In this document: positions 11,519-20,989 of the stretch, in pieces
Layout: each line of letters opens with the position of its first letter
Position numbering within the stretch: position 1 is the first letter of the stretch
Source of the DNA: Pedosphaera sp.
Lineage (GTDB): Bacteria; Verrucomicrobiota; Verrucomicrobiia; Limisphaerales; UBA9464
DNA length: 52,670 nt
Direction of reading: 5' to 3'
NCBI GenBank assembly: GCA_009695205.1
Contig: SIBK01000025.1
Location: 1-52,670 of the forward strand
Made by a program: the position numbers and the translations under genes
Notes under the pieces: generated by a model
The model's database searches: none
What the model saw: the letters and a program-made list of their open reading frames with translations, nothing else
Told to the model about the DNA's origin: nothing

Positions 11519-12658
11519 ATGAATCCATCGCGGACTGCATTTGGGGCCTGGAACGGAGGCCGGTTCATGCACTACGGCTTGGCCCTCGACGAAGGACACT
11601 GGATTGCTTTGGTTCAACATGCCTACCACCAGGGCCTCCGCACTTTCCTTACTGCGGATGTCTACGGATGTGGGCAAGCTGACGACCTTCTCGGTCGTGC
11701 CCTCGCTGGCATCCCCCGGGATTCCTACTGTCTCGTCGGTTCCATCGGTCACGACTTTTACTCTGCTAAGCGCGATGGTTCCAAGGGATTTCCCCGTTTC
11801 TCGAACCCTCAGCTGCGTTCGCCGTCCGACTTCGCCGGCTACTTGCGCATGGCCACCGAACGATCTCTTGAGCGGTGCAAGACGGATCGTTTCGACCTTT
11901 TGCTGCTGCACAATCCCGATTATCTTGGATATTCCAACGATGCTGTTTGGCTCGGAATGGATGCTCTGCGCCAGGCCAAGCTTGCGGATCGCCTGGGGAT
12001 CGCTCCCGGTCCAGCCAACGGCTTCTCCCTCGATCTGATCCTCGCCTTCGAGCGCTTCGGCTCTCTGATCGATTGGGCCATGGTCATTCTAAATCCTTTC
12101 GAACCCTGGCCCACTTCGTTGATTCTGCCCGCTGCGCTTCAGTATAATATTCGGTTGATTACCCGCGTTGTCGACTACGGTGGTCTCTTCCACGGGGACG
12201 TCCGCCCGGGCCATTATTTCGGTACCTCCGATCATCGTTCGTTCCGACCTGCTGGATGGGTCGAGTTCGCCTGGCATAAGCTCGATCCTTTGCGCCCAAT
12301 CGCCCAGCGTCACAATCTCTCCCTCCTCCAACTCGCCTGCGCCTGGAACCTCCAGCAACCCCCCGTCCAATGCGTCGTTCCTACCCTTATCCAGGAAATC
12401 GGCGAGGGTACTCGATCGATCGAATCCAAGGCCGACGAACTCGCTTCCCTCCCCCAAGCGGTCCTTTCAGCCGACGAACTGTCTCTTATCACTCTCATTG
12501 GCGACAACCGGGGATGTATGCAACTAAAAGGTGCAAACCGATCCCACACCACAGCTCCGGAATCTGACAAATGGTCGATCACCCCTGATCTCGAGGCTGT
12601 TGGACGCCGTTGGCTGATCGATCCCGATCGTGATCTCATCTACTCTCACGGTGAGTAG
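11519..12658 (+). CDS. Aldo/keto reductase family protein lacking the usual active-site lysine
   Basis: A 379-residue TIM-barrel protein. ATG 11519 is preferred; the open frame reaches back to 11378 without coding-like sequence. AKR landmarks are the Asp/Tyr pair in ADVYGCGQADDLLGRAL, the strand ending FDLLLLHNPD with the tetrad His, and a late NLQQPPVQCVVPTL segment. Where most AKRs have a strand ending in the catalytic Lys (xxTKxG), this protein reads CLVGSIGHDF, so Lys is absent. Either the chemistry differs or it is not a reductase. The C-terminal about 50 residues extend past the normal barrel. It is divergent from mnmG and unrelated to it by known pathway. Confidence 0.82.
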   Translation: MNPSRTAFGAWNGGRFMHYGLALDEGHWIALVQHAYHQGLRTFLTADVYGCGQADDLLGRALAGIPRDSYCLVGSIGHDFYSAKRDGSKGFPRFSNPQLRSPSDFAGYLRMATERSLERCKTDRFDLLLLHNPDYLGYSNDAVWLGMDALRQAKLADRLGIAPGPANGFSLDLILAFERFGSLIDWAMVILNPFEPWPTSLILPAALQYNIRLITRVVDYGGLFHGDVRPGHYFGTSDHRSFRPAGWVEFAWHKLDPLRPIAQRHNLSLLQLACAWNLQQPPVQCVVPTLIQEIGEGTRSIESKADELASLPQAVLSADELSLITLIGDNRGCMQLKGANRSHTTAPESDKWSITPDLEAVGRRWLIDPDRDLIYSHGE

Positions 12659-12779
12659 CGCCCATCCATCCATTCTATCTCCTCAGTTTCTTCGGGGCGC
12701 ACTCGCTGTGCAGAACGCTCCACCTTGAGGATTCTTACGGATAAAACCTTACGTTCTTCCAATGACATCGTCTACCGCT

Positions 12780-13046
12780 TCAGTCATTTCTGTTTTTCAC
12801 ATTCTCCCCCTCTTTGCCCTCGAGAAAATGCCGCGCCTTTTTGTAGCTCTTCTGCTTCATATAATGCCTCAGGTCGGGTGCGGCACTGCTCGGAAGTCTG
12901 CTGCCCAGATCATCCAGCCTGTTGAACATCCCCACGAAATCCGGCTTGGCTCCATCGCCGCTCATTCCCGCTACAGCTGCTTCCAATTCACATAGCTGCC
13001 GATATATCTCCACTTCGATCTGCGTCATTCTTCGAGTGTTCGCCAT
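12780..13046 (-). CDS. Small conserved-looking hypothetical protein
   Basis: An 88-residue, probably cytosolic protein that is charged and helical (TQIEVEIYRQLCELEAAVAG, then LRHYMKQKSYKKARHFLEGK). The last segment is basic and could contact nucleic acid or another protein. I do not recognise a named family. Coding is supported by balanced amino-acid composition and by the lack of a competing gene on the other strand. It faces away from argH, sharing a spacer of about 100 bp with it. Confidence 0.7.
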   Translation of the reverse strand: MANTRRMTQIEVEIYRQLCELEAAVAGMSGDGAKPDFVGMFNRLDDLGSRLPSSAAPDLRHYMKQKSYKKARHFLEGKEGENVKNRND

Positions 13047-13147
13047 CTTCTTGCCCTTTGCAGCTAGAATGTTTCTTTGCCGGATTAATCACCCCCTGAC
13101 TCGCGATTGCCCAATTTCCAAATTTCTGTCCTCATTACTTCCTCTGC

Positions 13148-14563
13148 ATGACTAAGAAATCCCGTTCCTCCATCTCTCCCGTCTCCCGTTCCGGAAGGTT
13201 TGCCTCCAGCCCGTCTGCCGAGGTGGCTGCCTTCTCCGAATCCATCTCCTTCGACTGGCGCCTCTGGCGCCACGACATCCTTGGCTCAAAAGCGCACGCA
13301 CTTATGCTCGCGAAAATAGGGATCCTGTCCCCTAGGGAATGCTCCTCCATCATTCGTGCCCTCGAAGCCATCGGTCGGGAAATAGCCGCCGGCCGCTTCC
13401 TATGGAAACCTGAGTTCGAGGATGTTCACATGAACCTTGAAGTCGAACTCACCCGCAGGACACCCGCAGGCGCCAAGCTGCACACCGGCCGTTCCCGCAA
13501 TGACCAAGTCGCTCTCGATGTCCGCCTGTGGTTACGCGATGAAATTTCGGCTCTCACTCTTGATATCCACAGCCTCCAACGTAGTTTCGTCTCTCTCGCT
13601 TCGCGTAACGCCTCAGTGCTAATCCCCGGCTATACCCATCTTCAACGAGCTCAACCTGTCTTCTTTGCTCATCATCTTTTAGCCTATGTCGAGATGCTCG
13701 AGCGCGATTGTCAGCGGCTTTCGGACTGTTCCAGTCGCGTCAACGTCTGCCCTCTCGGCAGCGGCGCCATTGCTGGATCCACATTGCCTCTCGACCGGGA
13801 GGAAGTGGCCCGATTGCTCGGCTTTGTGGATTCCCGTGGCCGGCCTCGCCTCACTCAGAATTCTATGGACGCTGTCAGTGACCGAGATTATGTCGTTGAA
13901 TTTGTCTCCTCTGTGGCTCTGGTTGCAGTTCATTTAAGCCGACTGTCAGAGGATATTATACTTTGGGCCACTACGGAATTTTCGTTCATCACTATAGTGG
14001 ATTCTTATACCACAGGTTCTTCTCTCATGCCCCAAAAGAAAAATCCTGACATTGCCGAGTTGACCCGCGGGAAATCGTGTCGAGTCATTGGGAATCTTGT
14101 TTCCCTGCTGACTCTCCTGAAGGGTCTACCCATGACTTATAACCGTGATCTTCAGGAGGATAAGGAACGGTTGTTCGATTCCGCGGATACCGTCCGCTCT
14201 TGCGTACGAATTATGTCCTCCATGCTGGATCATGTTACGGTTCAGAGCGCTCGTTGCCTGGAGGCTGCTTCGGACCCCCTGCTGTTGGCCACCGACCTCG
14301 CCGACTACTTGGTTCGGAAGGGGATGCCTTTCCGTCACGCTCATCACGCCGTCGGCGCGGTTGTCGCCATGGCTGAGAAATTTTGTAAGCCTCTCGATCG
14401 GATCACCCTGCCGGAGTTCCAGTCCGTTTCGTCCCTTTTTTCCAAGGATGTTCTCGAGGTTTTCAACCTCAACCGGGCTATGCTTCGTCGTAAGTCCACG
14501 GGATCGCCTGGAACCAAAGAGGTCCTCGCTCGACTTCGTCATTGGGATCGGGCTCTGGCGTGA
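13148..14563 (+). CDS. argH: Argininosuccinate lyase
   Basis: A 471-residue cytosolic enzyme that splits argininosuccinate to arginine and fumarate, the last step of arginine synthesis. The superfamily signature GSSLMPQKKNPD lies near residues 287-298. Other family landmarks are HMNLEVELTRR, HTGRSRNDQVALDVRLW, GYTHLQRAQPV and LPMTYNRDLQEDKE. The N-terminus carries about 20 extra Ser/Arg-rich residues before the WRLWRHDI core. The length is typical. It is followed after 136 bp by the TPR gene. Fumarase genes at 42-43 kb are not linked to it. Confidence 0.96.
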   Translation: MTKKSRSSISPVSRSGRFASSPSAEVAAFSESISFDWRLWRHDILGSKAHALMLAKIGILSPRECSSIIRALEAIGREIAAGRFLWKPEFEDVHMNLEVELTRRTPAGAKLHTGRSRNDQVALDVRLWLRDEISALTLDIHSLQRSFVSLASRNASVLIPGYTHLQRAQPVFFAHHLLAYVEMLERDCQRLSDCSSRVNVCPLGSGAIAGSTLPLDREEVARLLGFVDSRGRPRLTQNSMDAVSDRDYVVEFVSSVALVAVHLSRLSEDIILWATTEFSFITIVDSYTTGSSLMPQKKNPDIAELTRGKSCRVIGNLVSLLTLLKGLPMTYNRDLQEDKERLFDSADTVRSCVRIMSSMLDHVTVQSARCLEAASDPLLLATDLADYLVRKGMPFRHAHHAVGAVVAMAEKFCKPLDRITLPEFQSVSSLFSKDVLEVFNLNRAMLRRKSTGSPGTKEVLARLRHWDRALA

Positions 14564-14699
14564 GGGGCATTTGGACCACCTTTTTCCGGTGCCCGTTTCC
14601 TTGGATAAATTACTACAATACTATTGACCGACCCCATAACGATTTTTCTTTTGCCGATCGTTTTTGCTTTAAGTTCTGTCGGCCTGTCTTTTTACCTTT

Positions 14700-15197
14700 G
14701 TGCGTCCCCTCGACTTTCCTGACCAACATCTGGCTCTCGCCGCGGAAGGGTGGCTTGAGCTCGGCAGCTCCGCCGACGCTGCCCGCGAACTCCGTCACCT
14801 CTCCAGGGCTGCTGAATCTCACCCCGATGTTTTGGAGTTGCGCTGGCGTCTGTATGCCTCTCAGGGGGCCTGGGATATCGCGCTCGACGTTGCCCGCGTG
14901 GTCTCGCAAATCGACCCGGGTCGTCCCAGCGGCTGGATCCACCAAAGCTTCAGCCTCCACGAACTGAATCGGACCGAGGAAGCCAGGGAATTGCTACTGC
15001 CTCTTGCTTATCGATTCCCTAAGGAGTCCATCATTCCTTACAATCTTGCCTGCTACTCCTGCCGTCTCGGCAACCTTACGGAGGCTCGCGAATGGCTCCT
15101 CCGGGCTCTCAAGCTCCGGCCCTATGAGGAATTCAAGTCCATGGCTCTCTCCGACCCGGACCTCGCCCCCCTCCGCGGTTACATCGAAACCCTTTGA
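14700..15197 (+). CDS. Small tetratricopeptide-repeat protein
   Basis: A 165-residue protein with a GTG start that gives the compact N-terminus MRPLDFPDQHLALAAEGWLE. At least three TPR-like helical pairs follow: LGSSADAARELRHLSRAAES, ASQGAWDIALDVARVVSQ, and NLACYSCRLGNLTEAREWLL. There is no signal peptide or membrane segment, so it is a cytosolic interaction module of unknown partner. It sits 224 bp upstream of dnaN, with a promoter candidate in between, so dnaN can be expressed independently. Confidence 0.82.
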   Translation: MRPLDFPDQHLALAAEGWLELGSSADAARELRHLSRAAESHPDVLELRWRLYASQGAWDIALDVARVVSQIDPGRPSGWIHQSFSLHELNRTEEARELLLPLAYRFPKESIIPYNLACYSCRLGNLTEAREWLLRALKLRPYEEFKSMALSDPDLAPLRGYIETL

Positions 15198-15354
15198 TGG
15201 GTATCCCCGAGTCTCTTTTTGGATTCCTCTCTCTGCGGATATTTCACCGTTTGCCTGTCAGTAACCTCCCGTTTCTCCGTTTTCACCGGTCCTTCACAAA
15301 GTTCTTCACAACTGTTTTGGCCCCAAATGACCGCTCCCACGCCTCCGTCGGTAG

Positions 15355-15383
15355 TTGTTCCTGTTATTCACGAGCCTTAATAC
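15355..15383 (+). promoter_or_regulatory. Candidate sigma-70-type promoter for dnaN
   Basis: TTGTTC (15355-15360), a 17-bp spacer, then TAATAC (15378-15383). The spacing is ideal and the -10 matches consensus at four of six positions. It lies 38 bp upstream of the dnaN ATG, with a purine-rich stretch (CAGAAAGAGA) just before the gene. Confidence 0.45.
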
Positions 15384-15421
15384 GGTCTTTTCTTTCAGAA
15401 AGAGACACCAATACTTAGTCC

Positions 15422-16531
15422 ATGAAGCTTACGATTGGCAAAGATCAACTGATGCTCGGGCTCCAAGCAGTCCAAAACGTTGTCGGGTCCCGCACCACCA
15501 TGGCGATCCTAAACAACATTCTCCTCAACGCCCGCGACGGCCGCCTCCAAGTAACTGGCACCGATCTCGATATCTCTGTCACATGCCCAGTCGTCGCCCA
15601 GATTTCCACTCCTGGAGCCATTACCCTTCCAGCGCGGAAGTTCATTGGCATCGTCCGGGAGCTCGGATCACCCGAGATCGAACTTTCGCTGGATGAGAAA
15701 AAGCAATGTTCCATCCGGTCGGGATCTTCCTTTTACAAGATCAACGGCCTGGCTGCCGAGGATTACCCGCCGCTACCCCAATTCAAAGAGGTCCGCAGGG
15801 TCGTTATCCAGCAGGAGACTCTTCGAGCCATGCTTAAGAAGACAGCGTTTGCGGTTTCCGCTGATGAATCCCGCTTTGTTCTCAATGGCATCTTCTTCAG
15901 CCTTAAGGACCACAAGGCTACGCTTGTTGCTACCGACGGCCGCCGCCTAGCTTTGACCGATGGCGAAGCGGAGATACCGACCGAATCACAAGGTGATTTC
16001 ATTGTCCCCACCAAGGCGATCAACGAACTCACGCGTCTCCTCCAGGGCACCGGCAGTCTGGAACTCAATTTCTCCGAAAACCAGGTCGCCTTTACCCTGA
16101 AAGGAGAGAACGGCTTCGACACAGTCATAACCTCAAAACTTGTCGATGGCAGCTACCCGAACTATCGGCAGGTGATCCCCGCTGAACCTCTTGAACGGGT
16201 AGCCATTCCGAGAGAGGAATTCCTAGCAGCACTAAAACGAGCGGAAATCATGACCAGCGACAAGTCGAATTCTGTCAAGCTAGCCTTCGGACGGAATCAA
16301 CTGACCATTACCGCCAATACGCCGGAGGTTGGAGAAGGCCAGGAAACGCTCGCCATCAATTACAAAGGCAAGGAAATGGCCATCGCCTTCAACCCCACCT
16401 ACCTTATGGATCCATTAAAGGCTGTGGAAACCGAGGAAGTTTACTTCGAATTGATAGACGAACTAAGCCCAGGGGTTCTTAAAATCAACGAACCCTTCCT
16501 GTACGTAATAATGCCCATGAGGATGAGCTAA
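15422..16531 (+). CDS. dnaN: DNA polymerase III beta subunit (sliding clamp)
   Basis: A 369-residue protein that forms the dimeric ring tethering the replicative polymerase to DNA. The whole three-domain clamp fold is visible: an N-terminal MKLTIGKDQLMLGLQAVQNVV, then SRTTMAILNNILL, FVLNGIFFSL with LVATDGRRLAL, LVDGSYPNYRQVIP in domain 3, and the terminal FLYVIMPMR motif that closes the peptide-binding cleft. The length is normal. dnaN close to mnmG and a parS-like site suggests proximity to the origin, but dnaA and recF do not flank it here. Confidence 0.97.
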   Translation: MKLTIGKDQLMLGLQAVQNVVGSRTTMAILNNILLNARDGRLQVTGTDLDISVTCPVVAQISTPGAITLPARKFIGIVRELGSPEIELSLDEKKQCSIRSGSSFYKINGLAAEDYPPLPQFKEVRRVVIQQETLRAMLKKTAFAVSADESRFVLNGIFFSLKDHKATLVATDGRRLALTDGEAEIPTESQGDFIVPTKAINELTRLLQGTGSLELNFSENQVAFTLKGENGFDTVITSKLVDGSYPNYRQVIPAEPLERVAIPREEFLAALKRAEIMTSDKSNSVKLAFGRNQLTITANTPEVGEGQETLAINYKGKEMAIAFNPTYLMDPLKAVETEEVYFELIDELSPGVLKINEPFLYVIMPMRMS

Positions 16532-16612
16532 TCGGGTGGGAGGGATCGCCAGGAGGGCGGGGGCGGGCAGATTGCCATTGATAGGACGGAGGGACGGCGT
16601 TTATATGGGGAG

Positions 16613-17692
16613 GTGACGGGAAAACGAATTTTGATTCTTTGGCTACTGTTTTGGCGAGGATGCGGGATTCAGGCTGGCGTGGATTATCGCGGGGCAGCAG
16701 TGCAGAAGTGGGAATCGTTGTCGGGGTTCACTCGCGAGACGGGGGGTACAAACGGAGTTGAGACTCTGGTGTCGCCGGTGATCGACCCGCCAATCCAATG
16801 GGATCAGCTTGTCGCGTCCTGGAATGTTTCAACCGAGGCGGCAATCGGCGTCGAGGTAAGGGCCTGGGAGGGGGAGCGCCCAGGGAGGTGGTACCATATG
16901 GGGTATTGGAGTTGGGAGACCAACCGGCATCCGCGAAGCAGCGTAGGAGGACAACGGGAGGGGCCGGGAGCGGTTGAGACGGATACTCTGGTGATGAAAG
17001 CGGCGACGCGACGATTTCAGCTCCGAGTGGCGTGGGCTGGCGGGGATTCCGAGAAGGATTTTAAGCAGTTAGCGGTGAGTTTGCTAGACACGCAGGTGTC
17101 GCCGCCGATGTTGGCTCCTAACAGGAAAGCATGGGGACACAACATCACACTTCCGTCTCGATCGCAGGCGGATTATCCGGAGGGTGTTCAAAAGTGGTGC
17201 AGTCCGACAGCGAGCTCGATGTTATTAGGTTGGTGGGCGAGCGAGCTACATCAGCCATCGTTGGATGCCGAGGTGCCGGAAGTTGCGCGGGGAGTGTTTG
17301 ACCCCCAATGGCCGGGTACGGGAAACTGGACGTTTAACGTAGCCTATATGGGTTCACGACCCGGCTTGAGGGCAATGGTGTGTCGATTGACCGATTTGCA
17401 AGAGCTGGAATTGCTTATTGAACATGACATTCCGGTCGCTGCCTCCGTTTCGTACGCGATGCTCAAGGGGAACGCCGCGCCGGAGGTTGGGGATGGTCAT
17501 CTCATTGTTGTGGTGGGGTTCAATCCAGCCGGAGATATCCTGGTAAATGATCCCGGAGTGCAGCGGAGCAAGGTGCGGCGCCCATTTGCTAGGGAGCACT
17601 TCCGCAAAGCATGGGCGACGTCCCATAACACTCTCTATCTTGTGTGGCGGGAAGACCGGCCATTACCGTTGAATCCGTACGGCCACTGGTAA
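16613..17692 (+). CDS. Secreted C39-type cysteine peptidase-like protein
   Basis: A 359-residue protein. The GTG start follows a GGGGAGG purine run closely and yields a short Sec signal (ILILWLLFWRGCGIQAG). Residues of about 25-160 form an uncharacterised N-terminal domain rich in Trp and beta-type sequence. The C-terminal half matches the peptidase_C39-like papain fold: KWCSPTASSMLLGWW with nucleophile Cys196, GDGHLIVVVGF with His296, and ILVNDPG completing the active site. The substrate is unknown; family members act on peptides in the envelope or outside the cell. It follows dnaN by 81 bp and converges with the CotH relic. Confidence 0.85.
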   Translation: MTGKRILILWLLFWRGCGIQAGVDYRGAAVQKWESLSGFTRETGGTNGVETLVSPVIDPPIQWDQLVASWNVSTEAAIGVEVRAWEGERPGRWYHMGYWSWETNRHPRSSVGGQREGPGAVETDTLVMKAATRRFQLRVAWAGGDSEKDFKQLAVSLLDTQVSPPMLAPNRKAWGHNITLPSRSQADYPEGVQKWCSPTASSMLLGWWASELHQPSLDAEVPEVARGVFDPQWPGTGNWTFNVAYMGSRPGLRAMVCRLTDLQELELLIEHDIPVAASVSYAMLKGNAAPEVGDGHLIVVVGFNPAGDILVNDPGVQRSKVRRPFAREHFRKAWATSHNTLYLVWREDRPLPLNPYGHW

Positions 17693-17759
17693 TAGGGAGC
17701 GGAAGAGGCGGGGAATCCTCGGGGAGGACCTACAGGCTTAAGGGTCGGAGGAGAACAGT

Positions 17760-19682
17760 TCAACCCGTTGAAGTTATTCCACGAGGACCGAGGAACGCCT
17801 GGGGGAAGAAGTCTCTCAGGATTCGTTGGACCTCGGGGCGCCAGTGTGCCTCTCGGGTGTAACGTTCGAAGGGCCCGGTCTTGTACGGATGGATAAACCG
17901 CCGATAGTCTCCCCAGCGCGCGGATTCAGCGGTAATGGCGGTTTCGAGAACACGGGACAGGGCCGGGAACCGCGCTGCGGCGGGAGAGGCGCCGAGAGCG
18001 CCAGCCGCGCTGAGATGCTTGTGAGCTTGAAGGCTTAATATCCGTTGAAAGGCTGGATTCTTGCGAAGAATCTGAAAAAGACGAAGAGGGCTTTGATCGT
18101 CGTCCGCGGAGAGGAGGTCAACATCGGCGAACTCCAACGTTCGCTCACGGTCCCAAACGAAAAAATGGAACGGCCCGGGTGGGACGCGTCGGCGAGCCGC
18201 ATACCAGTTAGAGGAACGATCCCAGTCGGCATTGCCGCCGTAAAGGTTTAGCAAAATGAAATCGGCGAACGCAGGCAAATCGATGAGGCGATTGAGTTCA
18301 TCCCATCCGGAGGGATCGGAGACGCCGGCGTTGAGAAGGCTGAAAAGATGAGTCCAAGCATTGGAGTCGCCGAGGAGGATCTTGTCGGCATTACGCGAAT
18401 CGTAGTTGAGGGAAGAACCCCCGAAATGATGAGCGACGAAGGAGGCGCTGGGGCGCTCGGTTAAATTATAAATGCCCCAGTATAGGCCGTTGAGAAACAG
18501 GTGTACAAACCAGCCGCGGGCAGAAGGATGGCCCATGGCAGACTGGCTATCGCGCATCCATTGATCCCGGAGATAGTCACCTCGCCGGCGTTCCTCGCCG
18601 TCCCAGTGAAGCCAGGAATTGTTGCACCCCGCCCGTAGGATCAGGGTGTCGAACTCGACGGAGCCATCGATCCCGAATACCGGATACTAAAGCGAGGCTG
18701 CGCCAAACCGCTTACGGAACGGAAGACGAAAAGAGTGTTTAGGGGATTCCTCAGGTCGACGGTTCCAACCGCCATGGAAGCGCAAGCCGCAAGGTATTAG
18801 GAAGCCGGATTAACCCAGGTAAGGAAACAGTTCGGCGAAGGCTGGCCGTTCCCAAGCCTCTCCAGATACCAAGGGATGGGTATAGATACCATCCTGAGGT
18901 CCAAACAAATCATTAGGATTAGCAACCACGGAGAGAATGGGGAGGGCGGCGAGAGCGGAAGAGAACTCAACTAGTCGGATAGGAAAAATGAGTTGGAGGG
19001 AATCAAGCCGATAGGCAGAGGGCACGAGTTGACCGTTATTGAAACCCCAAGAGGAAGGATACGAGGCACCGGTTTGGTACGGAACATCGGAAGGGAAAAT
19101 ATAAGAGGCGGTAGCGACAGGAGTAGAGAGGGAGAAGACATCGGTGAAGGAGGTAGAACGAAGAACGGAGGTAGAACGAATGGGTATAGGAGTTGAGACA
19201 GGGAAACCATTTGATAAACCAGGAAGGGACCCATTGGCGGAGGCCATGATTAGAGCCCCAGCGGAACCACCGTAAATGGATACTTCAAATGGGGAGGAAA
19301 AGACCCCGCTTAAGACAGAGAACCGTAGAGGATCGGGAGCGGACTGGGCTGAGAGGAGAGAAGGGAAAAAAGGAAGATCAGGAGAAGGAGGGAAGGGGGC
19401 GAGAAAAGAAAAGGAGGAGAAAGATGGGAAAGGCACAGCCAAGGGCGCGTCAAGAAATAAGATATGCGAGAACCGCTGGTAATCATGGCCACTGGCGAGG
19501 GGGGAGCGAGTCGCATGTAGGGACGGATATGTAACGAGGAGACAAAGAAGTCGATGAGAAAAAAAGCCAAAGCCAAGGGGTAAAAGCGCGGGAGCGCCGA
19601 ACGTTAGGGTGGATACATGCAGGCACAATTGACACGCATTCGAGGCCTCCTTACCGTCCCACAGCAAAGAGCAGTAACGCAC
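17760..19682 (-). pseudogene. CotH-kinase-family surface protein, two in-frame stop codons
   Basis: A single frame of 641 codons from GTG 19682. The order is: a Pro/Ser/Phe-rich N-terminus; a chitobiase C-terminal-like domain (GSLPGLSNG, TPIPIRSTSVLRSTSF, TASYIFPSDVPYQTG); the segment LFGPQDGIYTHPLVSGEAWE; then LRFHGGWNRRPEESPKHSFR, EFDTLILRAG and LNGLYWGIYNLTERP with DRERTLE of the CotH domain. In-frame TAA (18810-18812) and TAG (18687-18689) split it in places where the family is continuous. Usual PVC members have a lamin-tail domain upstream, which is missing. Intact proteins are secreted and CotH itself is a protein kinase. It is probably a pseudogene; suppressed stops or sequence error cannot be excluded. 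Confidence 0.85.
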
Positions 19683-19711
19683 CGAATTAACGTTCGGAGC
19701 TTTTTATAGTC

Positions 19712-20989
19712 ATGAATACAATTTTGATTGGAGCCCAGTGGGGGGATGAGGGCAAGGGCAAGATTATTGATGTCCTCACCGAGGAGGCGGATATCGTGGT
19801 CCGCACTCAGGGAGGCAACAATGCAGGCCACACCGTTTTTCTGGGGCCAAAGAAATACGTTCTGCACCTGATTCCCTCGGGAATCTTGAGGCCCGGAAAG
19901 CAGTGTGTGATTGGGAACGGGGTGGTCCTCGATCCGATAGGGCTGGTAGGGGAAATCGATGGATTGCTGAAACTGGGAATCCGGATAAGAGGAGGAAAAA
20001 GAGGGAATTTGGTAGTGTCTGAAACAGCGCATGTAGTCTTTCCGTGGCATCGAGAGCTCGATGGATTGGGGGAACAGCGGAAGGGGAGTAAGAAGATAGG
20101 GACCACAAAGAGGGGAATTGGGCCGACGTACGGAGACAAGGCGGCGCGGGTGGGTCTGAGGGTCGTGGATTTAATCCAACGAGATCGGTTAGCCGCGACG
20201 CTGAGAGAGCGTTTACGGGAGAACAACGCGGTGATTCGGGCGTTGGGAGGAAAGGTGATTTCGTACAGGAAGTTACTGGCGGAATACTCCAAAGCGGCGG
20301 ACCGACTTAGGCCGTTCGTCGCGAACACCGTGGTGTTGTTGCACGAGGCGACGAATGCCAAGCGGAGGATCCTTTTTGAAGGAGCACAGGGAACGTTTCT
20401 GGACATTGATCATGGCACTTATCCCTTCGTGACGTCTTCGAATACAACGTCGGGAGGCGCGTGCACAGGGTCGGGGGTACCGCCAAACAGGATGGACCGA
20501 GTTGTTGGGGTGATGAAAGCGTACACCACTAGGGTGGGGGAGGGGCCGCTGCCGACGGAGAATGCGGAAATATCGGATTTATTGCACGGGATGGGCCGGG
20601 AATTTGGTGCCACGACCGGGAGAGCTCGCCGATGTGGCTGGTTTGATGCGGTGGCAACCCGGCATGCGACGATGGTAAACGGCATCGATGAACTCGCGAT
20701 CACCAACATCGACGGGCTGGATACGGTCGAGGAAATCAAAGTCTGCACGGGCTACCGGCTGAATAGGAGCAAGATTCAGCATATGCCGGCGGACTGCGAA
20801 GCTTTGGCGCGATGTCAGCCGGTGTACGAGACGTTTCCAGGATGGCTACAGCCAACCCACGAGATAACCCGGTTCAGGGACCTCCCGATTAAGAGTCAAA
20901 CGTATCTGGCGGAAATAGCTCGCCTCACTGGGGCCAAACTCAGGATTGCGAGTGTGGGACCAGCGCGTGAGCAAACGATGTTTTTGTGA
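19712..20989 (+). CDS. purA: Adenylosuccinate synthetase
   Basis: A 425-residue cytosolic enzyme that joins IMP and aspartate using GTP, the first committed step to AMP. The N-terminal signature QWGDEGKGK is at residues 9-17 and GIGPTYGDKAAR follows. GAQGTFLDIDHGTYPFVTSSNTT is present in the middle. The C-terminal GFDAV-like motif (CGWFDAVATRHA) is also present. The last codons overlap uppS by 4 bp (GTGA), implying translational coupling. A CotH relic is transcribed divergently 29 bp upstream, so the promoter must lie in or before that relic's 5' end. Confidence 0.97.
   Translation: MNTILIGAQWGDEGKGKIIDVLTEEADIVVRTQGGNNAGHTVFLGPKKYVLHLIPSGILRPGKQCVIGNGVVLDPIGLVGEIDGLLKLGIRIRGGKRGNLVVSETAHVVFPWHRELDGLGEQRKGSKKIGTTKRGIGPTYGDKAARVGLRVVDLIQRDRLAATLRERLRENNAVIRALGGKVISYRKLLAEYSKAADRLRPFVANTVVLLHEATNAKRRILFEGAQGTFLDIDHGTYPFVTSSNTTSGGACTGSGVPPNRMDRVVGVMKAYTTRVGEGPLPTENAEISDLLHGMGREFGATTGRARRCGWFDAVATRHATMVNGIDELAITNIDGLDTVEEIKVCTGYRLNRSKIQHMPADCEALARCQPVYETFPGWLQPTHEITRFRDLPIKSQTYLAEIARLTGAKLRIASVGPAREQTMFL

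Noticed and set aside
15363..15371. TTATTCACG upstream of dnaN as a DnaA box
   Set aside because: Two differences from consensus, isolated, and it falls in the spacer of a better-fitting promoter.
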